From IMG/VR virus record IMGVR_UViG_3300049043_000233, positions 1-63,978 of that record: a DNA stretch of 63,978 nt. One strand, given 5' to 3'. Below, in pieces: positions 8,876 through 16,466 of this stretch (its first letter is position 1; each line of letters begins with the position of its first letter). A model generated the notes under the pieces. The model worked only from the letters and a program-made list of their open reading frames with translations. It was not told the DNA's origin and ran no database searches. The position numbers were made by a program, and so were the translations under genes. Origin of the DNA: a virus.

Positions 8876-9627
8876 ATGGTTGCTGCTGTTCAAGAATCCG
8901 CCCCGTCTCCCTATGCAAATGTTCTTGAGAAAAACGCGCATGGCAGGCCGTACCAGTGGCAAAGGGCACGGTTACGGAAGGAGCCGAGAGCACACTGTTC
9001 AAGGCCCTTGCCTTGCGCCATCTAGAGATTCCAGTGAAGGAGCTGCTCGAAGAAGGCATGCAGCGGGAACTTCCTTCCACGCCTGGCATCATCGAAGCAC
9101 TGCGTTCCAACCAAGAAGACGAAGATCGCCACCTTGAAGCGCTTGATTACGTGGCCATGGCTCACGGAACCAGTGCAAAGGCCGAGCGAGAAGTGCTCAG
9201 CATCTTGAAAGCATGGGAGGATCACCCTGCCCACCCCATCCTTAAGGCAGGCATTCTTGAGCGTTCTGTCTTTTTCGTGGCACTTCCTTTCTTCCGGCAG
9301 ACTGGTGATGTGGGCATGCGCACTGTCTCGCAAGACATTTCGAGAGATGAACGAGTTCATACAGTGATCAATGCCATGGTGAGCAAGGAGCTGGGCGAGA
9401 AAGAAAGCCAGAGCCTCGACAAGCTTCGTGCCGCCACTGTGGCATGGCTCTTCGACGACCTTGGCGCTTCCTCTAATCAATGGTTGGAGAAAGACTTCTG
9501 GCTGCGTCAGTCGCAGAGTTTGTTCTGGACTGGCAAGGCTCCCGAGATGGCTGCCACGCGCAGCAGCCGTTGTCCCGCGTTCTTCGAAAGCCCGAACACT
9601 TCGCTTCCAAATTACTCTAGGCAATAA
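8876..9627 (+). CDS. nrdB: Class I ribonucleotide reductase beta subunit (R2-like)
   Basis: The main frame is open from 8929 (first usable start GTG 8956) and gives 223 residues of ferritin-like fold. It has two ExxH metal motifs, EDRH (about residues 56-59) in the first pair of helices and DERVH in ISRDERVHTVINAMV, plus a further Glu in GILERSVFF. This matches the di-metal, radical-generating subunit of class I RNR, although shorter than the usual 320-375 residues. ATG 8876 opens another frame (VAAVQESAPSPYANVLEKNA) that reads like the missing N-terminus, so a one-base frameshift near 8950 is likely. It partners the alpha subunit just upstream. Confidence 0.7.
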
Positions 9628-9944
9628 TACCTAGCGACAATGCCTCATGGTATGGGCTATAGTGACAAGCGACGGAGGGCAAGCCTCTGCTCGTCACTGG
9701 CGTCCCCATTGCCGGATGACCTTCACGCTTGCTCCATCGTCAACCCTGCGGTAGTCTCACCGTCCCGCGTTCTTTGATCGCCCTAGGGAGAACAAGACAA
9801 ACACCCCCTAAGCCTCTCAACGATGCTCAAACCTGGGGGTCACTGGGAAAGCTAAGACAGCGCTAGGCCCTAGAGCCTAGAAGAGCAGGGTGCAATTCCC
9901 AGCCTTTCCCCTTTTGCTACATTGGAAGCCCAGCTCTTCCTGCA
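9628..9944. other. Structured intergenic region, 317 bases without a gene
   Basis: No credible reading frame. It holds a hairpin with ACCCCC (9803-9808) pairing to GGGGGT (9835-9840), followed directly by a tRNA-like fold at 9845-9910. It is the longest gene-free stretch between 5.2 and 63 kb of the window and may encode a small RNA or a tRNA remnant. Confidence 0.5.
9845..9910 (+). ncRNA. Possible degenerate tRNA or tRNA-like RNA
   Basis: GGGAAAG (9845-9851) pairs with CTTTCCC (9904-9910) as a 7-bp acceptor-like stem. CTAGGC/GCCTAG forms an anticodon-like arm. CAGGG-TGCAATT-CCCAG resembles a T-arm, with an A-A mismatch and G in place of the invariant T55. The D-arm is not recognisable and the anticodon-like loop has the wrong size, so a functional tRNA is unlikely. 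Confidence 0.3.
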
Positions 9945-10163
9945 TTGGTTCGTTATCGAATAAAACAACGGCCATCCCTTATTCGTCCATGGGAGCCAGT
10001 ATTTGACGTGGAAGAGCGAGTGTGGTGGTGGTGGGAGAGTCGAGGATTTGCATTTTTAACTCTCGATGCAGCCCTTGATCGTTTGCAAGAGATTAGTGAA
10101 GCGCCTCCTCCTGTGGAACGCAAGATTATTTATGAAAAGCATGAGCCCCCATTTTTCCTCTAA
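9945..10163 (+). CDS. Hypothetical Trp-rich small protein
   Basis: A 72-residue protein from TTG: VRYRIKQRPSLIRPWEPVFD, VEERVWWWWESRGFAF, LDAALDRLQEISEAPP. The four consecutive Trp are unusual. No family recognised. The phosphoesterase gene starts 4 bases after its stop. Confidence 0.5.
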   Translation: MVRYRIKQRPSLIRPWEPVFDVEERVWWWWESRGFAFLTLDAALDRLQEISEAPPPVERKIIYEKHEPPFFL

Positions 10164-10166
10164 ATC

Positions 10167-10724
10167 ATGAGCGCCTTTGTCACTTCAGACTTACACCTGG
10201 ATCATGCCAAGATCCTGGAGTTTGACAGGCCTGATGGCTCAGCAATGCGTCCATATTCCTGCCTGGAAGAAATGCAGCAGGATTTAGAAGAACGATGGAA
10301 CCGCAAAATTCATAAAGGCGATACTGTGTATTGCCTGGGTGATATTGCCTTTTCCAAAACTGGCCTGCGACTTATGGAGCGGTTCAATGGGAGAAAAGTG
10401 CTCATTGCGGGCAATCATGATCGCCTCCCAGCCAAGCTCTATCTTCAATACTTTGACGACATTCGCGGGGCTTATTTCCATCAAGGGGACAGCACCATGC
10501 TTGGTGGCCTAATCTTCACGCACATTCCCGTGCATCCCGACAATCTGCGCGGCCATTATTTAGGCAACGTGCATGGCCACTTGCATTGTCACCAAGTGAT
10601 AAGGGATGGTCAAGTGGATCGTCGTTATTTCAACGCTTGCTTGGAAAGAAATGACTTTGAGCCGGTAGCATTGGAATGCATAAAGGCTTATTTCAAAGCC
10701 AATGGAAGAGCGTCGGACGTTTGA
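10167..10724 (+). CDS. Calcineurin-like metallophosphoesterase
   Basis: A 185-residue phosphoesterase with the full set of metal-binding motifs: SDLHLDH (DxH), CLGDIAF (GD), AGNHDR (GNHD), FTHIPVH and VHGHLH (GHxH). The family hydrolyses phosphomono- or diesters with two metal ions; phage members are often annotated as phosphatase or 2',3'-cyclic phosphodiesterase. The size fits a minimal single domain. Its 3' end overlaps the next gene by 23 bases, so the two are probably co-translated. Confidence 0.85.
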   Translation: MSAFVTSDLHLDHAKILEFDRPDGSAMRPYSCLEEMQQDLEERWNRKIHKGDTVYCLGDIAFSKTGLRLMERFNGRKVLIAGNHDRLPAKLYLQYFDDIRGAYFHQGDSTMLGGLIFTHIPVHPDNLRGHYLGNVHGHLHCHQVIRDGQVDRRYFNACLERNDFEPVALECIKAYFKANGRASDV

Positions 10725-10920
10725 CACTCCCATCCGCTCACGATGGAACGCGCCCATTCATAATTGCTTGAAAGCCATTGACGCCCACACTGAGCTTTAT
10801 TTCCTCCATCGTGATCCCTGGCATTTAGAAAAGGCTGCAATGCTCAGAAGTTATCTTCATGAGCTTAAAACCTACATTCATCTGCAAGAAGAAAAGGCCC
10901 GCCGAAACGAGCCTCTGTAG
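10702..10920 (+). CDS. Conserved small phage protein
   Basis: A 72-residue protein from ATG overlapping the phosphoesterase. NCLKAIDAHTELYFLHRDPW and ARMLRSYL-like helices followed by LKTYIHLQEEKARR suggest a small helical protein of a type I recall from cyanophages. No known function. Confidence 0.6.
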   Translation: MEERRTFDTPIRSRWNAPIHNCLKAIDAHTELYFLHRDPWHLEKAAMLRSYLHELKTYIHLQEEKARRNEPL

Positions 10921-10961
10921 CTCAAAGACTACAAGCAGAGTGTTCCCGCATTAGGGAATCA

Positions 10962-11135
10962 ATGGGGTGCGGCCCCAACATTCTGAAGGAAGAGACCAAA
11001 CGCTTCTACTCGTCTGATCACGGAATCCACAAGGGAGCAGCATTGACGAGAATGCTGAAAACCATTGGCCAATGGGCTCCGGCCGGAAGCGAAATCAGCA
11101 TAGCACCATTTGAGCATTTGCTGACAACTGGTTAG
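10962..11135 (+). CDS. Hypothetical 57-residue protein
   Basis: ATG preceded by agggaatca. Reads MGCGPNILKEETKRFYSSD, HKGAALTRMLKTIGQWAP, AGSEISIAPFEHLL. Looks protein-like (helix, then a strand and loop), but short and unrecognised. The frame is open upstream into the preceding gene, so the start is uncertain. Confidence 0.35.
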   Translation: MGCGPNILKEETKRFYSSDHGIHKGAALTRMLKTIGQWAPAGSEISIAPFEHLLTTG

Positions 11136-11262
11136 AACACTTCGCTCCAATACACAGCGGCTCCTTCGTGAAACAAGCGTCGATTATGCCTGCGGGCTTC
11201 ATGAAACGGCACGACAAGCTGATGCCTCTGTCCATGGAGGCTATAAAACAAGCGCACCATGG
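11136..11262. other. Convergent intergenic space, nothing evident
   Basis: Between the last rightward small gene and the leftward terminase operon. I see no strong hairpin or reading frame. Confidence 0.4.
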
Positions 11263-11505
11263 CTAGACGTCGTAGTCTTTACAGCCAGGACACCCAGGGC
11301 ATTCTTCACAACGCTTTTTCCAGAAAGAGCCGTCCTGTCCATCGTCGAGCATGGAATGGTAGTCTTCCAGCAGATGTTCGTAGGCGGCCTTGGCGAGGCG
11401 CGATTCTTCGCTCAATGGACCAAAATTCTTGCCAGCCTCTTCTATGGCATCAGCAGCCTGCATGGCCCAGGCCAAGGCATCTTCGGCGGCAGGAGAAAGG
11501 GCCAT
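11263..11505 (-). CDS. Small protein with Cys-rich C-terminus
   Basis: An 80-residue protein at the end of the leftward terminase operon. The N-terminal two thirds is helical (EDALAWAMQAADAIEEAGKN; EESRLAKAAYEHLLEDYH). The end carries KRCEECPGCPGCKDYDV, four Cys in CxxCxxCxxC-like spacing that may bind a metal. No family recognised. Confidence 0.6.
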   Translation of the reverse strand: MALSPAAEDALAWAMQAADAIEEAGKNFGPLSEESRLAKAAYEHLLEDYHSMLDDGQDGSFWKKRCEECPGCPGCKDYDV

Positions 11506-11529
11506 GAAAACAAAAGAATCTCTTACAGT

Positions 11530-11706
11530 TTAAGCCTGCTCCGTTTCATTGCGCTTAAACGTTTTGTGAGCGTCTTCCAACTTGGGCAGCAAGAAGGGAC
11601 GATAAGCATGCTCGGCAGCCAAAAGCTGCAGGGCAGTTTGTCTGTCGCTTTGCAAGAGGGCAAGAAGAAAAGCTAGCTCTTGCCTTGATAATTCAACATT
11701 GATCAT
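11530..11706 (-). CDS. Hypothetical 58-residue helical protein
   Basis: ATG at 11704-11706 on the minus strand, reading INVELSRQELAFLLALLQSD, TALQLLAAEHAYRPF, KLEDAHKTFKRNE. Amphipathic helical, lies 50 bases downstream of the terminase stop and 24 bases before the Cys-rich gene, in the same direction. Function unknown. Confidence 0.55.
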   Translation of the reverse strand: MINVELSRQELAFLLALLQSDRQTALQLLAAEHAYRPFLLPKLEDAHKTFKRNETEQA

Positions 11707-11755
11707 TTTTCACTACTGGTGAAATTTCAGCAATTGTTGAAAATTCTAAGACCAA

Positions 11756-13135
11756 TCATCGAACCAGACTATTCAGCCAATCAATATCGTTGTCTTTTGA
11801 TGCTTCGAGGATGGCGGCGGCAAGCGCAAAGGCATAGTCATCCACGCCCACTTCTTTACCACCAGTGACTGCCCATTGACCACTTGCTCGATAAATGACA
11901 CTTAGGTTTTTGAGTTGAGTGATGGCCTTTTGATGAGGGTAGAGTTCGATAAGGCCTGCGTTAAATAGTTCCTTCATTTTGCTAAATGCCTTCATCTTTG
12001 TGCTCACTGACCAGGCAAGTTCTGCAATGGGAAAATCTTTAGAAAGGTTTTGGATGATAAAGCTGCTGTTGAACTGGTCAAGCACAATGCTTTGGAACTC
12101 ATAAATGCGGTGGTGCTCCTTAATCCATTCCTCCACTTTGGCCATATTCACTTCTTTTTTCCCATTGATCTCAAAATCAGGCTCAAAAGCATGAAACTTG
12201 TCAATGACCAGTCTTTCGCCTTCATAGTGAACAATGCAAGCCGTGTAATCGTCCCTACCTACGCCACCTCGGGCTGGGTCCAAGGAAAGCACATAGGTGC
12301 CAGTAAATTCCTTTTCTGGAAACAGAATGCTACGTTCTTTATTGATTGCAGCCTCCACCACCTCTGAAGCCAACAAGGAGGAATTGTTTTTCGCAAACTG
12401 AGCTCCATATTCCACCCAAAATTTGTCGGGATCTCTTTTGAGTTCGGCATCCAGGAAGGGACATCCCCATGGCAAGTTGATATTGACCTCCCACGTTGGG
12501 AGATTAACGGCTTGCATGAAGGGAAACTCTCCCGATTGGGCTTCGCAGTAGTGCTGGTAAAACAGGCCATCGGTGAGCCATGGAGAGGAAAGCTCTAAGA
12601 TGCGACCGTGCTGTCCAAACTGAGCAATAGAGGGGGAAAGTGCTTGGTAAATGGCGGATGCACCACGGTTTGCATCACCTTCAATGGCGAAACTAAGCTC
12701 GTCCATGATGAGCATGACAACTGCTTTACCACGAGAAGCGCGAGCCGATGCAGGGATGGCCTGAAATACGCAATTGTTGCTCGTCTCGATTTCCGTGGCG
12801 GTTTCCCTTGTGATTTCATTGGCCAGCGGACTGTCCATTAACAACTGGCGAATGTTATTCAGCGCAAGTTTGGCCTGACTTTGGTCGTTGGCGATGGTAA
12901 GGACGTACCACTTTTCCGACTTTCTCACTCTTCGTCGATAATGATCTTCAAGCACAAAGCAAGCGTAAAGAGCAGCAATAGACGCCATAAGCGTTTTACC
13001 GCAGCGTCTTCCAAGCGCCCACACGGCATGGGTTTTATTGCCTCCAAAATAAGCGTCAAGAATACGCTTTTGTTCGGGCCATAGTGTTAAGTGGAGTACA
13101 TGCTGCGCAAAATCGCTGCATTTAAGATCGGCCAT
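11756..13135 (-). CDS. terL: Terminase large subunit
   Basis: A 459-residue packaging motor. The ATPase domain has Walker A GRRCGKT (residues 42-48) and Walker B VVMLIMDE. The C-terminal nuclease domain shows the acidic residues of the RNase H-like fold: LSLDPARGG, IVLDQFNS and VDDYAFALAAA. It cuts and translocates phage DNA into the prohead. Transcribed leftward, opposite to the portal and head genes, which is unusual. It starts 3 bases after a PD-(D/E)XK-like gene; no small terminase subunit was recognised. Confidence 0.92.
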   Translation of the reverse strand: MADLKCSDFAQHVLHLTLWPEQKRILDAYFGGNKTHAVWALGRRCGKTLMASIAALYACFVLEDHYRRRVRKSEKWYVLTIANDQSQAKLALNNIRQLLMDSPLANEITRETATEIETSNNCVFQAIPASARASRGKAVVMLIMDELSFAIEGDANRGASAIYQALSPSIAQFGQHGRILELSSPWLTDGLFYQHYCEAQSGEFPFMQAVNLPTWEVNINLPWGCPFLDAELKRDPDKFWVEYGAQFAKNNSSLLASEVVEAAINKERSILFPEKEFTGTYVLSLDPARGGVGRDDYTACIVHYEGERLVIDKFHAFEPDFEINGKKEVNMAKVEEWIKEHHRIYEFQSIVLDQFNSSFIIQNLSKDFPIAELAWSVSTKMKAFSKMKELFNAGLIELYPHQKAITQLKNLSVIYRASGQWAVTGGKEVGVDDYAFALAAAILEASKDNDIDWLNSLVR

Positions 13136-13138
13136 AAA

Positions 13139-13657
13139 TCATAGAAGGGTGCCAATAGGACGCAGGAATGCTTTTGGAACAAAATACGCCGGGCGCCCTC
13201 GTGCCGGATCGGCCCAGAACTTTTCCTCCATCGCCTCACTTCCCCAGCACCAGCCATGGATGAGAGTCTTTTGGTTTTCAATCGTCACAAGTACAAAACG
13301 CTTTCGAGGATCCTCTTGCCTCTGGACGATAAGATCGTATGAGTGCTTTGAACGGGTTTTCACATCAATGCCAGGGAGATCGTCGCTACCACGCTTAGCC
13401 TCGGTCTCCTTGAAAAGATGCTCTTTCATCCCCAAGTAGCTGGCCACGGCCATTTCGCCTGCCGCTCCAAGCAAATGCACCTCCAAAGCTTTGTCGCCAA
13501 ACCGTGGCCCTTTATTTCGGCCACGAAGCCCTTTTGCTTCATTGACGGCCTGTCGTCTCATTCCCTCCTCCATCGCTTGCTTCCTTTCCTCGTCGGAGAA
13601 GATAAATTCGATGGGGGTGGGCATAAAGAAATCAAACACCGTATCAATGGTAGCCAC
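13139..13657 (-). CDS. PD-(D/E)XK nuclease-like protein in the small-terminase position
   Basis: A 172-residue protein starting at GTG. GAAGEMAVASYLGM (an alpha-helix with a Glu), then PGIDVKTRSKHSYDLIVQ with a D-x-K core and KRFVLVTIE, fits the PD-(D/E)XK nuclease fold. It precedes the large terminase by 3 bases, where a small terminase subunit is normally found. It could be a DNA-recognition or trimming partner of packaging, or an unrelated nuclease. Fold assignment by motif only. Confidence 0.55.
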   Translation of the reverse strand: MATIDTVFDFFMPTPIEFIFSDEERKQAMEEGMRRQAVNEAKGLRGRNKGPRFGDKALEVHLLGAAGEMAVASYLGMKEHLFKETEAKRGSDDLPGIDVKTRSKHSYDLIVQRQEDPRKRFVLVTIENQKTLIHGWCWGSEAMEEKFWADPARGRPAYFVPKAFLRPIGTLL

Positions 13658-13687
13658 ATTTAGAATGAAAGCAAGCCTGTTGTGTGA

Positions 13688-15763
13688 ATGATGTCGGAAG
13701 AATCAATGGATCTGGGGCATGCCACGGCTCTTGGCCTGCGTGCCGATGGCCTTGCCAACGCGCTCACTGGCATGGGCATCGCCGGTCGGGACAAGAGCAT
13801 GTCCACCACGACGCAGCCAATTGTTTTCCTGGCACAAGAGGAGTTAGAGGGGCTTTATGGTGAATGGCTGCCCAGACGCATCGTCGATATTTACGCCGAG
13901 CAAGCCACGCGCAAGGGGTTCAAGGTGCTGTTTGGCGGAGAAGGTGCAGCCGCCGAGGAAGTGGTGGGCATTGAGCAAGTGATCGAGGACTTGTACATCC
14001 TTGAGAACTTCATGCTTGCCGCCAAGAATTCCAGGCTCTATGGCGGAGCAGTGCTGCTTCTATACATTGATGACGGGCGAGCGGCTGACCAGCCAGTGGA
14101 CAAGAGCAAGATTTATCGCGTGGAAGGCATGGAAGTGCTGGATCGTTGGCAGATTGCGCCAATCATCAACGAAGACAATCTCTACGACTATGCCAAGGCA
14201 ACTTATTACCAAATCATCTCTGGCGATCTCATTAACCAACCACAGTTGACAAAAATCCACAAGGATAGGATTTTGAGGTTTGATGGTGACTGGCTTCCCT
14301 ATCGCATTCGACAAAGGAACTATGGGTGGGGAATGAGCAGTTTGCAGACTGTCTATGAGAGCTTTAGACACTATTGGACTGGTCTTAATAGTGCGGCCAC
14401 CCTGCTGAGTGAGTTTGATATTTTTGTGCATAAGATTCGCGGCCTTTCGCAAATGCTTGCTGCAGGAAAAGAAAAGGATGTGCGCGATCGCTTGGTGCTT
14501 AATGATATGAGCAAGAGTGTGTATCGCGGCTATGCCATTGACGCGGAGAAAGAAGAGCTTGCTTTTATCAGCAGGAATTTTGGGGGCGTAGGAGAAATTC
14601 TTGAGAAAATGCGCGTCGATATTATTGGCGCTTCCAAGATTCCTCACACTGTGTTGTTTGGGGAAAGTCCTAGCGGTCTTGGTTCTACCGGCAGGAGCGA
14701 AGAGAGAGACTTTGCCAAGACGCTGGCGGACTACCAACAATCCACTTTCCATCGCCCTCTCAAAAAGCTGATGACTTACATCATGCTGAGCAAAACAGGG
14801 CCGACCAATGGACGAGTGCCGGAATCATGGCGTATCTCCTTCAATGATTTGTTTGAGCTGAATGAAAGGGAAAAGGCCGACGTGAGGGCTCGTGTGGCGG
14901 CCGTAGACGGGCGTTATATCCAGCTTGGCGTGCTGACTCCCAAGGAGGTGGCGGATGCCCGCTATGGGGGCTCTGAGTGGTCAATGGAGCTTACTCTTGA
15001 TCCATCGGTGGTTAGAGAACTGCCGGTTCAAGGAGGGGGTGGTTCCACTCAGAAAGGGGGTGGTTTTGCCGTGCCCCCTGGTGGTCGTGATCCCCTGAAT
15101 CAAGAAAATGGCACACTTCCAATGGATAGGAGCAGGGAGGTTCAAGATGAAGCTGGCCTGTTTCTTGAGCGCGATTTAGAACATGCCCGTGGAGACATTC
15201 AGTTCAAAGACAAAGACCTTCATCAGCAAGCTATTGCAGCGGCCAAGGCTAAGTTCAAGGTGTGGCCAAGCGCTTATGCCAGTGGCTATATGGTTCAAAA
15301 ATATAAAGAACTATACAAGCAAAAGCACGGTTCGGGCAGTGGCTTTAAGGGAGACGATGGTGATATTGCCGTGGATGATCTTGATCAATGGTTCAAGGAA
15401 GAATGGGTGAGGATTGGCGCCAATGGGGAGATTATTGGCGCTTGCGGTGGGCGCAGCGAGAAAGAGGGCAAGCCAAAGTGCTTGCCAAAGGCAAAGGCCG
15501 AAGCGATGAGCAAAGAAGAAAGGCAGACGATCGTGGCTCGCAAGCGCAAGGCCGACCCCAATCCAGAGCGCAAGGGAGCGGCCAAGATGGTCAGCAGCAA
15601 AGTGGACGCCATCGAGCCCGTGAAAGTGGAAGGCCTCATGCTTGGAGACATTGATGAGGCCGCCTTTATTAGCGAAGCTGACATTGATACGGCCTTGAAA
15701 CAATGGAAAGAGGAAGCGCCCGAACGGTTTAAGGACATCCTGGAAGCTAGCGATGCTGAATGA
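13688..15763 (+). CDS. Portal protein (DUF1073-like) with C-terminal extension
   Basis: A 691-residue protein. Residues 1 to about 440 match phage portals of the DUF1073 type: LYGEWLPRRIVDIYAEQATR, NSRLYGGAVLLLYIDDG, FGESPSGLGSTGRSEERDF. The portal forms the dodecameric DNA channel at the head vertex. After a Gly-rich linker, about residues 500-640 form a second domain (KFKVWPSAYASGYMVQKYK; LDQWFKEEWVRIG; GKPKCLPKAKAEAMSKEE) resembling a small domain appended to many phage virion proteins (DUF5872-like by memory). Starts 30 bases from the divergent terminase operon and overlaps the next gene by 11 bases. Confidence 0.85.
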   Translation: MMSEESMDLGHATALGLRADGLANALTGMGIAGRDKSMSTTTQPIVFLAQEELEGLYGEWLPRRIVDIYAEQATRKGFKVLFGGEGAAAEEVVGIEQVIEDLYILENFMLAAKNSRLYGGAVLLLYIDDGRAADQPVDKSKIYRVEGMEVLDRWQIAPIINEDNLYDYAKATYYQIISGDLINQPQLTKIHKDRILRFDGDWLPYRIRQRNYGWGMSSLQTVYESFRHYWTGLNSAATLLSEFDIFVHKIRGLSQMLAAGKEKDVRDRLVLNDMSKSVYRGYAIDAEKEELAFISRNFGGVGEILEKMRVDIIGASKIPHTVLFGESPSGLGSTGRSEERDFAKTLADYQQSTFHRPLKKLMTYIMLSKTGPTNGRVPESWRISFNDLFELNEREKADVRARVAAVDGRYIQLGVLTPKEVADARYGGSEWSMELTLDPSVVRELPVQGGGGSTQKGGGFAVPPGGRDPLNQENGTLPMDRSREVQDEAGLFLERDLEHARGDIQFKDKDLHQQAIAAAKAKFKVWPSAYASGYMVQKYKELYKQKHGSGSGFKGDDGDIAVDDLDQWFKEEWVRIGANGEIIGACGGRSEKEGKPKCLPKAKAEAMSKEERQTIVARKRKADPNPERKGAAKMVSSKVDAIEPVKVEGLMLGDIDEAAFISEADIDTALKQWKEEAPERFKDILEASDAE

Positions 15764-16430
15764 TCTTGCTCACTTCACGGCATCAATACTGGCCAGCAGG
15801 ATGGATGCTGAATGGTCTTATGATCAGCGTTCTGGACGCTATCGCGATGAAAAGGGCAAGTTTCTCAGCAAGGCCGCAGTGGAGAAGCTTGTTGACAGGC
15901 GCATTGACACGCTTGACGCATCATTGCGCCGCTTCACTCGCATGTTGATTGATGAGCAAATTACGCTTGACCAGTGGCAGGGCAGTGTCAGGGAATCGCT
16001 TAAGGCTGCTCATATTCAGACAGCGCTTGTGGGCTATGGCGGTAGAGCCAATATGGGCAGTGCGGAGTATGGGCGCATCGGTCAGCGCCTTCGTGAAGAA
16101 TACACTTATCTTCAAAGTTTTGCTCGGGACCTGCTTTCTGGGAATGTTTCTGCTCCCATGGCTCTGGCTCGCATTGGCTTATACGCTCAAAGCGTTCGTG
16201 GTTCTTACTGGCAGGGAGCCGAGCTTCGGCAGCAGCAGCAAGGCTACAGCCTCATGCAACGCATCCTGGACAGCCAAGCCAAGCACTGCGACGATTGTCT
16301 CCGCTATGCCGCCCAAGGCATAGTTTCCCTTGGAACTTTGCCACTGCCCGGCCGTCGCTGCGAATGCGGGGCCAGATGCCGATGCAGTGTGCGCTATTTC
16401 AGGCAGCAACCAGCCACGGTGCCAGTTTGA
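15753..16430 (+). CDS. MuF-like head morphogenesis protein
   Basis: A 225-residue protein overlapping the portal gene. The N-terminal part is helical. The C-terminus has the Cys-rich signature of SPP1 gp7/Mu gpF proteins: DSQAKHCDDCLRYA, TLPLPGRRCECGARCRCSV. Such proteins bind the portal and are injected or help head assembly. Its position right after the portal supports this. Confidence 0.75.
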   Translation: MLNDLAHFTASILASRMDAEWSYDQRSGRYRDEKGKFLSKAAVEKLVDRRIDTLDASLRRFTRMLIDEQITLDQWQGSVRESLKAAHIQTALVGYGGRANMGSAEYGRIGQRLREEYTYLQSFARDLLSGNVSAPMALARIGLYAQSVRGSYWQGAELRQQQQGYSLMQRILDSQAKHCDDCLRYAAQGIVSLGTLPLPGRRCECGARCRCSVRYFRQQPATVPV

Positions 16431-16466
16431 ACTTGCCCACTAGGATCTAGCGAGATTCTTTTCCTT

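Noticed and set aside
10911-10990. tRNA-like beginning GCCTCTGTAGCTCAAAGAC
   Set aside because: No complementary acceptor 3' strand (CAGAGGC) follows, the D-loop is too long and the region reads as the end and start of small genes.
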